From assembly GCA_023382535.1 (NCBI GenBank), contig JAHDWA010000116.1, forward strand, positions 1 through 20,038: a stretch of 20,038 bases of DNA, in the 5' to 3' direction. Each line of letters begins with the position of its first letter. Position 1 is the stretch's first letter. The notes under the pieces are model-generated. The model was not told the origin of the DNA. It ran no database searches and saw only the letters and a program-made list of their open reading frames with translations. Shown here piece after piece: positions 5,621-12,034 of this stretch. Both the position numbers and the translations under genes were made by a program. This DNA comes from Anaerolineae bacterium. GTDB taxonomy: Bacteria; Chloroflexota; Anaerolineae; 4572-78; J111.

Positions 5621-7096
5621 ATGAAACCCATTGTCATCATCGGTGCAGGTATCGGTGGGTTGAGTACGGCCATCCGGCTGGCGGCGGCAGGGCGCAAGGT
5701 GCTGGTGCTGGAACAAAACGAAACGGTCGGCGGCAAAATGGGCCAGATCCGGCGAGACGGCTTTCGCTGGGACACCGGCCCCTCGGTGATCACCATGCGC
5801 CATGTGCTGGAAGAGGTGTTCGCCGTGGCCGGCCGCCGCCTGGAAGAGTACCTGACCCTCCTGCCGGTCGAGCCGCTGACCCGCTACTTCTATCCCGACG
5901 GCACGCTGCTCGACGCCACCCGCGACCTGTCCCGCATGGCCGCCCAAATCGCCGCCCTCGACGCGCGCGATGTGGAAGGCTACCTTTCTTACCTGGCCTA
6001 CGCTGCCCGGCTGCACCGTATCACCGGGCCGGTCTTTATTTACGACCGCCCCCCGACGTGGCGCAGCTTCACCCGTGTTCCACCGGCCGACGCCCTGCGG
6101 GTAGATGCCTGGCGTACCATGGACGCCGCCATCCGCGGCTTTGTCCGCTCGCCGCACCTGCGCCAACTGTTAGGGCGCTTTGCCACCTACGTGGGTGGTA
6201 GCCCTTATCAGGCCCCAGCCACACTCAACGTCATTGCCCATGTCGAGCTGACCGGCGGGGTCTGGTATCCGCAGGGAGGAATTTATGCCATTGCCGCAGC
6301 CCTGGCTCGTCTGGCCGAAGAATTGGGGGTAGAAATCCGGACCGGCTGCCCGGTGCGCCAAATTGTTCTGGCCGGAAACACCGTGCAGGGGGTCATGCTA
6401 ACCGATGGTACCCTCGAGCGGGCCGAGACCATTGTGGCCAACGTGGATGTCGCCAGCGTCTATCAGACCCTCCTGCCGCCGGCCATTGCCACACCCCGGC
6501 GGCTGGCCCACCTGGCCCGCGTTGAGCCGTCCTGCTCCGGCTTCATCCTACTTTTGGGCGTGACCAAGAGCCACGAGCGGCTGGCCCATCACAACATTTT
6601 CTTTTCCAACGACTACCGCCGCGAGTTCGACGACATCTTCCGCCGGGGTGTCCCGCCCGATGACCCGACGATTTATGTGGCGATTACCTCAAAATCCGAT
6701 CCGGCGCATGCGCCGGCTGGCTGCGAGAACTGGTTTGTGCTGGTCAATGCACCCGCGTTGGACTCGCGCTATGATTGGACGGCTCAGGCGCTCACCTATC
6801 GGGATCAGGTATTGACTCGCCTGGCCGATTTTGGCCTGGACATACGGGAAAAGATTAAAACGGAACAGATGTTGACCCCGCTTGATCTGGCCCGCTTGAC
6901 CGGCGCCTGGCGCGGCGCCCTCTACGGTGCATCGCCCAACAGTCCTTTCACCGCTTTTCGCCGTCCCCACAACCGTGCTCCTGAGGTGAAAGGGTTGTAC
7001 TTTGCCGGTGGGACCACCCATCCCGGCGGTGGTGTGCCGATGGTCATGCTGTCCGGTAAGGTTGCCGCTCAGCTCATTGCGGCGGATCAACGTTAA
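5621..7096 (+). CDS. Phytoene desaturase-family FAD oxidoreductase (CrtI/CrtD-like)
   Basis: The product has 491 residues, typical of CrtI, CrtN and CrtD. The N-terminal FAD-binding motif IGAGIGGLSTAIRLAAAG is followed by the acidic LVLEQNETVGGKMG and FRWDTGPSVIT. FATYVGGSPYQAP and WYPQGGIYAIA lie mid-protein, and the C-terminal flavin motif GLYFAGGTTHPGGGVPMVM closes the domain. These enzymes remove hydrogens from carotenoid chains at membranes. Next to a CruF-type hydratase and a glycosyltransferase, a CrtD-like 3',4'-desaturation of a 1'-hydroxycarotenoid is more likely than primary phytoene desaturation, but sequence reading alone cannot separate the two. The start follows the preceding stop by 9 bases within the GTTnAAC repeat and has no Shine-Dalgarno, so translation may depend on coupling. 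This is the last gene of the carotenoid operon. Confidence 0.9.
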   Translation: MKPIVIIGAGIGGLSTAIRLAAAGRKVLVLEQNETVGGKMGQIRRDGFRWDTGPSVITMRHVLEEVFAVAGRRLEEYLTLLPVEPLTRYFYPDGTLLDATRDLSRMAAQIAALDARDVEGYLSYLAYAARLHRITGPVFIYDRPPTWRSFTRVPPADALRVDAWRTMDAAIRGFVRSPHLRQLLGRFATYVGGSPYQAPATLNVIAHVELTGGVWYPQGGIYAIAAALARLAEELGVEIRTGCPVRQIVLAGNTVQGVMLTDGTLERAETIVANVDVASVYQTLLPPAIATPRRLAHLARVEPSCSGFILLLGVTKSHERLAHHNIFFSNDYRREFDDIFRRGVPPDDPTIYVAITSKSDPAHAPAGCENWFVLVNAPALDSRYDWTAQALTYRDQVLTRLADFGLDIREKIKTEQMLTPLDLARLTGAWRGALYGASPNSPFTAFRRPHNRAPEVKGLYFAGGTTHPGGGVPMVMLSGKVAAQLIAADQR

Positions 7097-7110
7097 CTTA
7101 AAGAAGACAA

Positions 7111-7139
7111 TTGCCAGCCTGGTTAGGCCAGGGTATGAT
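7111..7139 (+). promoter_or_regulatory. Promoter of the M50 protease gene
   Basis: TTGCCA (7111-7116), a 17-bp spacer and TATGAT (7134-7139) lie 42 bases before the ATG. The spacer contains the inverted repeat CCTGG-TTAGG-CCAGG (7118-7132), a possible operator. This separates the protease transcriptionally from the carotenoid operon. Confidence 0.65.
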
Positions 7140-7181
7140 TAAAGAGATAGGTTAAAAAAAATATCGTAATAGGAGAGACTT

Positions 7182-8327
7182 ATGGGCAGTTCGATCCCCT
7201 TATTCAGCGTGCGTGGGATTATGATCCGCATGCACATCACCTTTCCGCTTATTTTAATTTGGGGAGCTTTGCAATTTGGCTTGTTTACCGGCGGCGGTTG
7301 GGCGGGAGCCATCTTTGGCCTGATCGTCACCTTTTTGCTTTTTGCCATCGTGGTGCTGCACGAACTGGGGCACAGCATGGCTGCGCTGCACTACGGCGTT
7401 CCGGTTAAGCAAATTGTGCTGCTGCCGATTGGCGGTGTGGCCGAGTTGGGGCGTATGCCGGAGAAGCCGATCCAGGAATTTGTGATTGCCATCGCCGGGC
7501 CGCTGGTGAACTTTGCTCTGGCCCTTGTCCTGGCGCTTCTTGCCCTGGTCTTTGGCCAGGGTGTGGCACTGTGGCCTTCCGCTGACCTGTTCAGCAACCT
7601 GGGCCAGCTCAGTTTTACCGGCATTTTTAATTACATCTTCGTTTCTAATCTCTTTCTGGGTATCTTCAATCTACTGCCGGCTTTTCCTATGGATGGGGGG
7701 CGGGTGCTGCGGGCCTTGCTGGCAACCCAGCTTAGTTATGAGCAGGCTACCTCGATAGCGGCCACCGTGGGCCAGGGGTTGGCCTGGCTGCTGGGGTTGT
7801 GGGGTTTTCTGAACGGTGGCCTGTTCATAATTTTGATTGCCATTTTCATTTTTTCCGGGGCGGCAGCCGAACGCCAACTGGTGCAAGTTCGCAGCGTGCT
7901 GGGCGACCTGACCGTAGAGCAGGCTTATTCGCGCCGGGCGCAAACCCTTAATCCCCAGGCTTCGCTGCGCGAGGCGATCCGGCTGACTTTCGACTCTTTT
8001 CAGGCCGATTTTCCTATCTGTGATGGCGAGCGGCTGGTGGGCCTTTTACCTTACACGCGGCTGCTGGAGGCCCTGGAGCAGCACGGTCCCGACGTTCCGC
8101 TGGGTGAGGCCATGCTGACCGATGTAGCTCCTGTCGCGCCGGGCGATAACCTGTTTGCCGTGCAGCAGCGCCTGTCCGAAAGTAACCTAGAAGCGCTGCC
8201 TGTCGCCAAAGATGGACGTTTCTTGGGCCTGATTACCAATCGCGATATTAGCGAAGTTTACCGCATCGCTTCAACCCAGCCCGGTCTGATCGCCACTCTG
8301 CGCACAGAAAAGGTGAGAGGGTTGTAA
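7182..8327 (+). CDS. M50-family site-2 metalloprotease with C-terminal CBS domains
   Basis: The product has 381 residues. The zinc-binding HELGH (60-64) lies in the second membrane segment, and the third zinc ligand region NLLPAFPMDGG (163-173) contains Asp171. Together these are the M50B/rhomboid-independent site-2 protease signature. GGVAEL (84-89) and AGPLVNF (105-111) are also family features. About six membrane helices occupy residues 15-230. The C-terminal part (about 245-380) resembles a CBS pair; the second copy (VAPVAPGDNLFAVQQRL, then ALPVAKDGRFLGLITNRD) is clear and the first is degenerate. Such enzymes cut membrane-anchored regulators inside the bilayer, and CBS domains usually sense adenine nucleotides. 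The start ATG follows AGGAGAG. It has its own promoter and a downstream palindromic terminator, so it is monocistronic. The substrate is not evident. Confidence 0.92.
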   Translation: MGSSIPLFSVRGIMIRMHITFPLILIWGALQFGLFTGGGWAGAIFGLIVTFLLFAIVVLHELGHSMAALHYGVPVKQIVLLPIGGVAELGRMPEKPIQEFVIAIAGPLVNFALALVLALLALVFGQGVALWPSADLFSNLGQLSFTGIFNYIFVSNLFLGIFNLLPAFPMDGGRVLRALLATQLSYEQATSIAATVGQGLAWLLGLWGFLNGGLFIILIAIFIFSGAAAERQLVQVRSVLGDLTVEQAYSRRAQTLNPQASLREAIRLTFDSFQADFPICDGERLVGLLPYTRLLEALEQHGPDVPLGEAMLTDVAPVAPGDNLFAVQQRLSESNLEALPVAKDGRFLGLITNRDISEVYRIASTQPGLIATLRTEKVRGL

Positions 8328-8342
8328 TAGCTTCTACTTAGC

Positions 8343-8390
8343 CGCACCCTGAGTAGGCCGAGCGAAGCGAGTGCCGTATCGAAGGGTGCG
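8343..8390. terminator. REP-like palindrome between convergent genes
   Basis: CGCACCCT (8343-8350) and AGGGTGCG (8383-8390) are perfect 8-bp arms. They enclose a partly paired core (GGC/GCC) with the repetitive GAGCGAAGCGAG sequence. No T-run follows. It resembles the extragenic CCCTGAG...CGAAGGG palindromes common in many genomes and sits exactly between the convergent protease and MFS genes, so a role in bidirectional termination or transcript protection is likely. Confidence 0.65.
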
Positions 8391-8396
8391 CACCGC

Positions 8397-9752
8397 TCAC
8401 TCCTGCGTCCGCAACTTTGGTACGCGCAGCCACAACCAGGCGGCAAAAACCAGGGTTATCAGCGCGCTGAGGGCCACCGTGTTGGATTCGCCGATCCACT
8501 CGGCGGCCCAGCCGGCCAGCAGTGCGCCCAGCGGCATCAGGCCAAAAAAGCCGAGGGTATAAATGCTGACCACCCGCCCGCGCAGTTCGTCGGGCGCGAG
8601 GGTTTGGATGAGGTTGTTGGCCAAATTGAAGAGCACCATAAAGCCCCAGCCGGCCCCAACCAGCGCCAGCAGCGACAGCGGCAGCCAACGCATCTGGGCG
8701 AAAAACAGGACGAACAACGGAAAAACTAGAGAACCAACCGTCAGCAGCTTGCCCCTACCCTTAAAGTTCCCCATGGCGGCAATCATCAGCGCCCCCGCCA
8801 ACGCCCCAACCCCGCGCGCTCCCAGCAGCCAGCCGTTGGTCGTCGCATCACCGCCCAAAACGGTCGTGGCCCAGGCCGGCATGAGGGTCATAAAGGCCAG
8901 ACCAAACAAACTTACCACGGCTGCCACACTGATGATTGTCCGAATGACGACATGGGCGGCCGCGTAGTGCAGCCCCTCTTTCAAATCGTCCAAAGCCGCC
9001 GTGGTTCGCCGGGGGGCCAGCGAAGGTTTCAACCGCATCAGCAGCAGCGCGGTAATGACGGCGAAAAAACTAACCCCATTAACGGTGAAGCACCAGGCCG
9101 GTCCCAGGAAAGCGTAAGCCAGACCCGCCGCCGCCGGCCCGACGACCGTGGCCAGGTTGAACATGCTGGAGTTGAGGGCGATGGCATTGGTCAAATCCTC
9201 CCGCCCGACCATTTCCACCACAAATGCCTGCCGCGCCGGGGCGTCAAAGGCGTTGGCCACACCCAGTGCCAGCGCCAGCAGCACCAGATGCCAGGGCTGA
9301 ACCCAACCCGAAAAAGTCAGGGCGGCTTGAATAAAAGCCAGGATCATCATGCTGATTTGGGTCAGGAGCAGCAGCCGGCGGCGCGGCAGCCGGTCGGCGA
9401 TGACGCCTCCGTACAGCATAAACAGCCAGGAAGGGACCCCGGCCGCAAAACCGACGTAGCCCAGATAGGCCGGCGAGTGGGTCAACTGGAAAACCAGGTA
9501 ACCCTGCGCCGTCGTCTGCATCCACGTGCCGACCAGCGAGACGAGCTGGCCCATGAACCACAAACGGTAGTTACGGTGTTTCAACGCGGCGAAGGTTTGT
9601 TTGAAATTGAGACTGAACAGCGGCCGCCCGCCTACCTGCTCGCCCAAAAACCGCAGCATGCGGCCATAACGCGAAGTAACAGCCTGACCCCGGGAGCCAT
9701 TTCCTGGCTGGATTGAAGATGATTCTATTTCACGGGTCATTTTTGATTCCAT
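8397..9752 (-). CDS. MFS transporter (efflux type)
   Basis: The product has 451 residues and about twelve membrane helices. After a cytosolic N-terminus of about 50 residues comes the FAALKHRNYRLWFMGQLVS start of the fold, then WMQTTAQGYLVFQLT and the loop-2/3 motif GGVIADRLPRRRLL, typical of major facilitator exporters of the MFS_3/enterobactin-exporter-like branch. ANAFDAPARQAFVVEMV follows helix 4. The substrate cannot be predicted. The ATG at 9752 lies inside the end of the upstream marR-like gene (23-base overlap) with GGAG in front, so the two are translationally coupled. The pairing with a MarR regulator suggests inducible export of a small hydrophobic or aromatic compound. Confidence 0.9.
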   Translation of the reverse strand: MESKMTREIESSSIQPGNGSRGQAVTSRYGRMLRFLGEQVGGRPLFSLNFKQTFAALKHRNYRLWFMGQLVSLVGTWMQTTAQGYLVFQLTHSPAYLGYVGFAAGVPSWLFMLYGGVIADRLPRRRLLLLTQISMMILAFIQAALTFSGWVQPWHLVLLALALGVANAFDAPARQAFVVEMVGREDLTNAIALNSSMFNLATVVGPAAAGLAYAFLGPAWCFTVNGVSFFAVITALLLMRLKPSLAPRRTTAALDDLKEGLHYAAAHVVIRTIISVAAVVSLFGLAFMTLMPAWATTVLGGDATTNGWLLGARGVGALAGALMIAAMGNFKGRGKLLTVGSLVFPLFVLFFAQMRWLPLSLLALVGAGWGFMVLFNLANNLIQTLAPDELRGRVVSIYTLGFFGLMPLGALLAGWAAEWIGESNTVALSALITLVFAAWLWLRVPKLRTQE

Positions 9753-10224
9753 TGTTGCTCCGTCCGTCTGGTTCGCTCTCCAGCTCCTGCTGGGGCGTAA
9801 AGAGCGGATGCAAAATCTGCATGGCCTCGGTTACTACGGCTCGTTCTTCAGCCGGGAGTTCGGCCAGCCGCTGGGCCAGGAAAGTTTGAGTGGCTGCTCT
9901 CGCGGCCTGGAAGGTCGCCTGACCTGCCGCTGTCAGGGCCAACATAACCCGGCGGCGGTCATTAGCTGCAAGTTCCCGCAAGACCAACTGGCGGGCGACC
10001 AGGCCATCCACCAGCTTGGACATTGAGGGTAGGGTCAGCCCGATAAATTCAGCCGCATCGGAGAGGGATGCACCCTGGTAGTAATTCAAATAAGCCAGCG
10101 TCCGAAACTGCGGCACTGACAGGTCAAAACCACGCTGGCGGCGCATCTCAGCTCGAATGGCGCGCATAATCAACGGCGTCACCTCTAAAACTTCGTGAGC
10201 ACAGTTATCAATTGAGACAGGCAA
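9730..10224 (-). CDS. MarR-family transcriptional regulator
   Basis: The product has 164 residues. Helices at the N-terminus (HEVLEVTPLIMRAIRAEM) lead into the winged helix-turn-helix: LSVPQFRTLAYL, then GASLSDAAEFIGLTLPSMSK as the recognition unit, and the wing with NDRRRVMLALTAAG. A C-terminal dimerisation helix follows. MarR proteins repress until a phenolic or other ligand binds; the co-transcribed MFS gene is the obvious target. The start is TTG (10222-10224), preceded by AAAAGGAAA at normal spacing; no ATG suits the N-terminus. A consensus-like promoter lies just upstream and is back to back with the promoter of the CoA-transferase operon, so the regulator may control both. Confidence 0.9.
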   Translation of the reverse strand: MPVSIDNCAHEVLEVTPLIMRAIRAEMRRQRGFDLSVPQFRTLAYLNYYQGASLSDAAEFIGLTLPSMSKLVDGLVARQLVLRELAANDRRRVMLALTAAGQATFQAARAATQTFLAQRLAELPAEERAVVTEAMQILHPLFTPQQELESEPDGRSNNGIKNDP

Positions 10225-10258
10225 ATTTAGTTTCCTTTTCTAATAATTAAGAGAGCTA

Positions 10259-10287
10259 ACTATATCATGGCCAGGTTCCCGTGTCAA
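10259..10287 (-). promoter_or_regulatory. Promoter of the marR-mfs operon
   Basis: On the minus strand TTGACA (10287-10282), a 17-bp spacer and TATAGT (10264-10259) match the consensus at 11 of 12 positions. It lies 34 bases before the TTG start. Confidence 0.8.
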
Positions 10288-10301
10288 CGAGTCGAAATGA
10301 A

Positions 10302-10329
10302 TTGACACCCCCCCGGTGCGTGTTATAAT
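10302..10329 (+). promoter_or_regulatory. Promoter of the CoA-transferase/acyl-CoA ligase operon
   Basis: TTGACA (10302-10307), a 16-bp spacer starting with seven C's, and TATAAT (10324-10329) are both perfect hexamers. The two divergent -35 boxes form the inverted repeat GTGTCAA...TTGACAC (10281-10287 and 10302-10308), 14 bases apart, so one bound repressor could block both promoters. Confidence 0.85.
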
Positions 10330-10362
10330 TTCTGGCAATCCCCCTGACCGCAGTGGTACCGA

Positions 10363-11232
10363 ATGAAAAGTAAGCTTATCTCTTTAGCCGAAGCTATTGC
10401 CAGCGTGCCCGATGGAGCCACCGTTGCCTTGGGCGGCAACACCCTCCACCGTAGCCCCTCGGCGGCGGTCCACGAGTTGATCCGGCAGGGCAAAACGGGG
10501 CTGAACCTGGTCAAAACCGCCGGGGCTTACGATGTGGACATTCTGTGCGGGGCGGGCGTGGCTTCAGCCGTGACCGCCGGGTTCGTCGGCTATGAGAACG
10601 TCTTTGGCATGGCCGGCCTCTACCGCCGGGCCGTGGAAGAGGGCCGGGTGCAAGCTTGCGAACATGCCTGCTACAGCGTTATTGCTGGATTGCGCGCCGC
10701 GGCCCAGGGTGTGCCCTTTATGCCTGTCGCCGGGCTGACCGACTCGGACGTCCCCGCGGCGCAGGGATTTCGCACCGTGACCGACCCCTACACCGGCCAG
10801 CCCGTCATCGCCGTTGCGCCGATCATTCCCGACGTCGCCATCATCCATGTCCACGAAGCCGACCCGGAGGGCAATGCCCGCATTCGGGGCACGCTCTTTG
10901 AGGATGCCCTGATGGTCACTGCCGCCCGCCGGGTGATTTTGACCGCCGAGCGCATCGTCGAGGGGCAGACCTTTACTGAGCAGCCGGAATTGACGACCAT
11001 CGCCGGGTTCATGGTGGACATGGTGGTGGAAGCGCCGCATGGCGCCTGGCCGTGCAGTTGCGCCGGGCTGTATGATTACGACGCCGGGTATCTGGCGGCG
11101 TACGTAAAGCTCAGCCAAAACCCGTCAGCGTGGCAAGAATTTTTGCAGGGGAGGACTGGAGGACTGGAGGACTGGAGTCTTGACCGGACTTCCAACCTTC
11201 CAACCCTCCAACCTTCCAGCCTTCCAAGATGA
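10363..11232 (+). CDS. CoA-transferase family I, subunit A (GctA/IpdA-like)
   Basis: The product has 289 residues. The N-terminal ISLAEAIASVPDGATVALGG and HRSPSAAVHELIRQGKTGL, then LVKTAGAYDVDILCGAG, and PFMPVAGLTDSDVP mid-protein match the alpha subunit of glutaconate-type CoA transferases and their IpdA relatives. ADPEGNARIRGTLFEDALM and VEAPHGAWPCSC follow in the C-terminal half. The subunit works as a heteromer with the next gene, whose ATG overlaps this stop (ATGA). The last ~25 residues after FLQG are encoded by octamer repeats (GAGGACTG, then CTTCCAAC units) and are probably a repeat-derived extension. The pair could transfer CoA to or from a carboxylic acid, or, as in IpdAB, hydrolyse a cyclic acyl-CoA. 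Confidence 0.88.
   Translation: MKSKLISLAEAIASVPDGATVALGGNTLHRSPSAAVHELIRQGKTGLNLVKTAGAYDVDILCGAGVASAVTAGFVGYENVFGMAGLYRRAVEEGRVQACEHACYSVIAGLRAAAQGVPFMPVAGLTDSDVPAAQGFRTVTDPYTGQPVIAVAPIIPDVAIIHVHEADPEGNARIRGTLFEDALMVTAARRVILTAERIVEGQTFTEQPELTTIAGFMVDMVVEAPHGAWPCSCAGLYDYDAGYLAAYVKLSQNPSAWQEFLQGRTGGLEDWSLDRTSNLPTLQPSSLPR
11151..11228. repeat. Two octamer tandem arrays at the CoA-transferase A/B junction
   Basis: GAGGACTG is repeated three times, plus GAGTCTTG (11151-11182). Then come five units of the CTTCCAAC type (11189-11228), ending at the base before the B-subunit ATG. The second array is roughly complementary in character (purine-rich against pyrimidine-rich) to the first. Both are translated as the C-terminus of subunit A. 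Confidence 0.85.
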
Positions 11233-11969
11233 GGCGCATCTCTACCTTCACCCCCGACGTCATACTGCCCATCGCCCTGGCCCGCCTGCTGCGGGATGGG
11301 GAGACGGTCTTTCACGGCGTGGCTTCGCCTCTGCCGATGATCGCCATTTTGCTGGCCAAACGGCTGTACGCGCCCAACCTGATTTACCTCAACATCACCG
11401 GCTCGACCGACCCCAACCCGGCGGCGCTGCCGGCCTCTACCGTTGACCCGCGCCTGCTCCAGGGTACGCGCAGCCTGGTCACGCTGACCGACCTGTTCGA
11501 CCTGTCGGCGCGGGGCAGGCTGGACACGGCCTTTCTCTCGGGCGTGCAGATTGACGCCGAGGGGCAGATCAACATGAGCCTCATTCCCGGTCCTGACGGC
11601 GACATCCACCGGCCCAAGGTGCGGCTGCCCGGCGGAGCCGGCTCGGCCTGCATCATGCCGACGGCCAAGCGCACGATTCTCTGGCGGACCAAGCATGACC
11701 CGCGCACCTTTGTCGAACGGGTCAGCTTCAAAACCAGCGGCGGCCGGGTGGATCGCGTGGTCACGCCCCTGTGCGTTTTCCGCCGGGTCGAAGGCCGCCT
11801 GGCCGTCGAGAGCATCCATCCCTATACGTCGCCCCAGGAAGTCCAGGCCCAAACCGGCTTTGCTCTCAACCTGCCCGCCAATACACCTATCACTCCCCCG
11901 CCCACTGCTGAAGAAATAGCCGCGCTTGAGGCAATTGACCCGGAGAAGGTAAGATTGATTGAATTTTAA
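11229..11969 (+). CDS. CoA-transferase family I, subunit B (GctB/IpdB-like), catalytic Glu replaced
   Basis: The product has 246 residues and aligns by eye along its length with the beta subunit of glutaconate CoA-transferase: GETVFHGVASPLPMIAILLA, AKRLYAPN, STVDPRLLQG, FLSGVQIDAEGQIN and GGAGSACIMP. In GctB the segment after the YAP motif reads VESGLMD, and Glu54 forms the glutamyl-CoA intermediate. Here it reads NITGSTD, placing Ile56 at the glutamate position. A classic ping-pong CoA transfer is therefore doubtful. IpdAB, a ring-cleaving hydrolase of steroid degradation, is a known departure from the classical mechanism within this fold. The start codon overlaps the subunit A stop. An acyl-CoA ligase gene follows in the same operon, which fits activation and breakdown of a carboxylic acid. 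Confidence 0.87.
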   Translation: MRRISTFTPDVILPIALARLLRDGETVFHGVASPLPMIAILLAKRLYAPNLIYLNITGSTDPNPAALPASTVDPRLLQGTRSLVTLTDLFDLSARGRLDTAFLSGVQIDAEGQINMSLIPGPDGDIHRPKVRLPGGAGSACIMPTAKRTILWRTKHDPRTFVERVSFKTSGGRVDRVVTPLCVFRRVEGRLAVESIHPYTSPQEVQAQTGFALNLPANTPITPPPTAEEIAALEAIDPEKVRLIEF

Positions 11970-11972
11970 CAG

Positions 11973-12014
11973 GGTAGCAGGTTTTTGCTACCTTGCTACC
12001 TGCTACTTGCTACG
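11973..12014. repeat. TTGCTACC repeat array with inverted copy
   Basis: GGTAGCAGG (11973-11981) is followed by TTGCTACC twice (11985-12000), TGCTACT and TGCTACG. The left element is complementary to CCTGCTAC in the array, so a hairpin can form. It fills the gap between the B-subunit stop and the ligase ribosome binding site. Confidence 0.8.
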
Positions 12015-12034
12015 TGAGAACAAGGAGGTTCACG

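Noticed and set aside
8952..9716. A 254-codon plus-strand open frame opposite the MFS gene
   Set aside because: It is antisense to a clear transporter, with Gln/Arg/Pro-rich composition typical of a shadow frame in GC-rich DNA.
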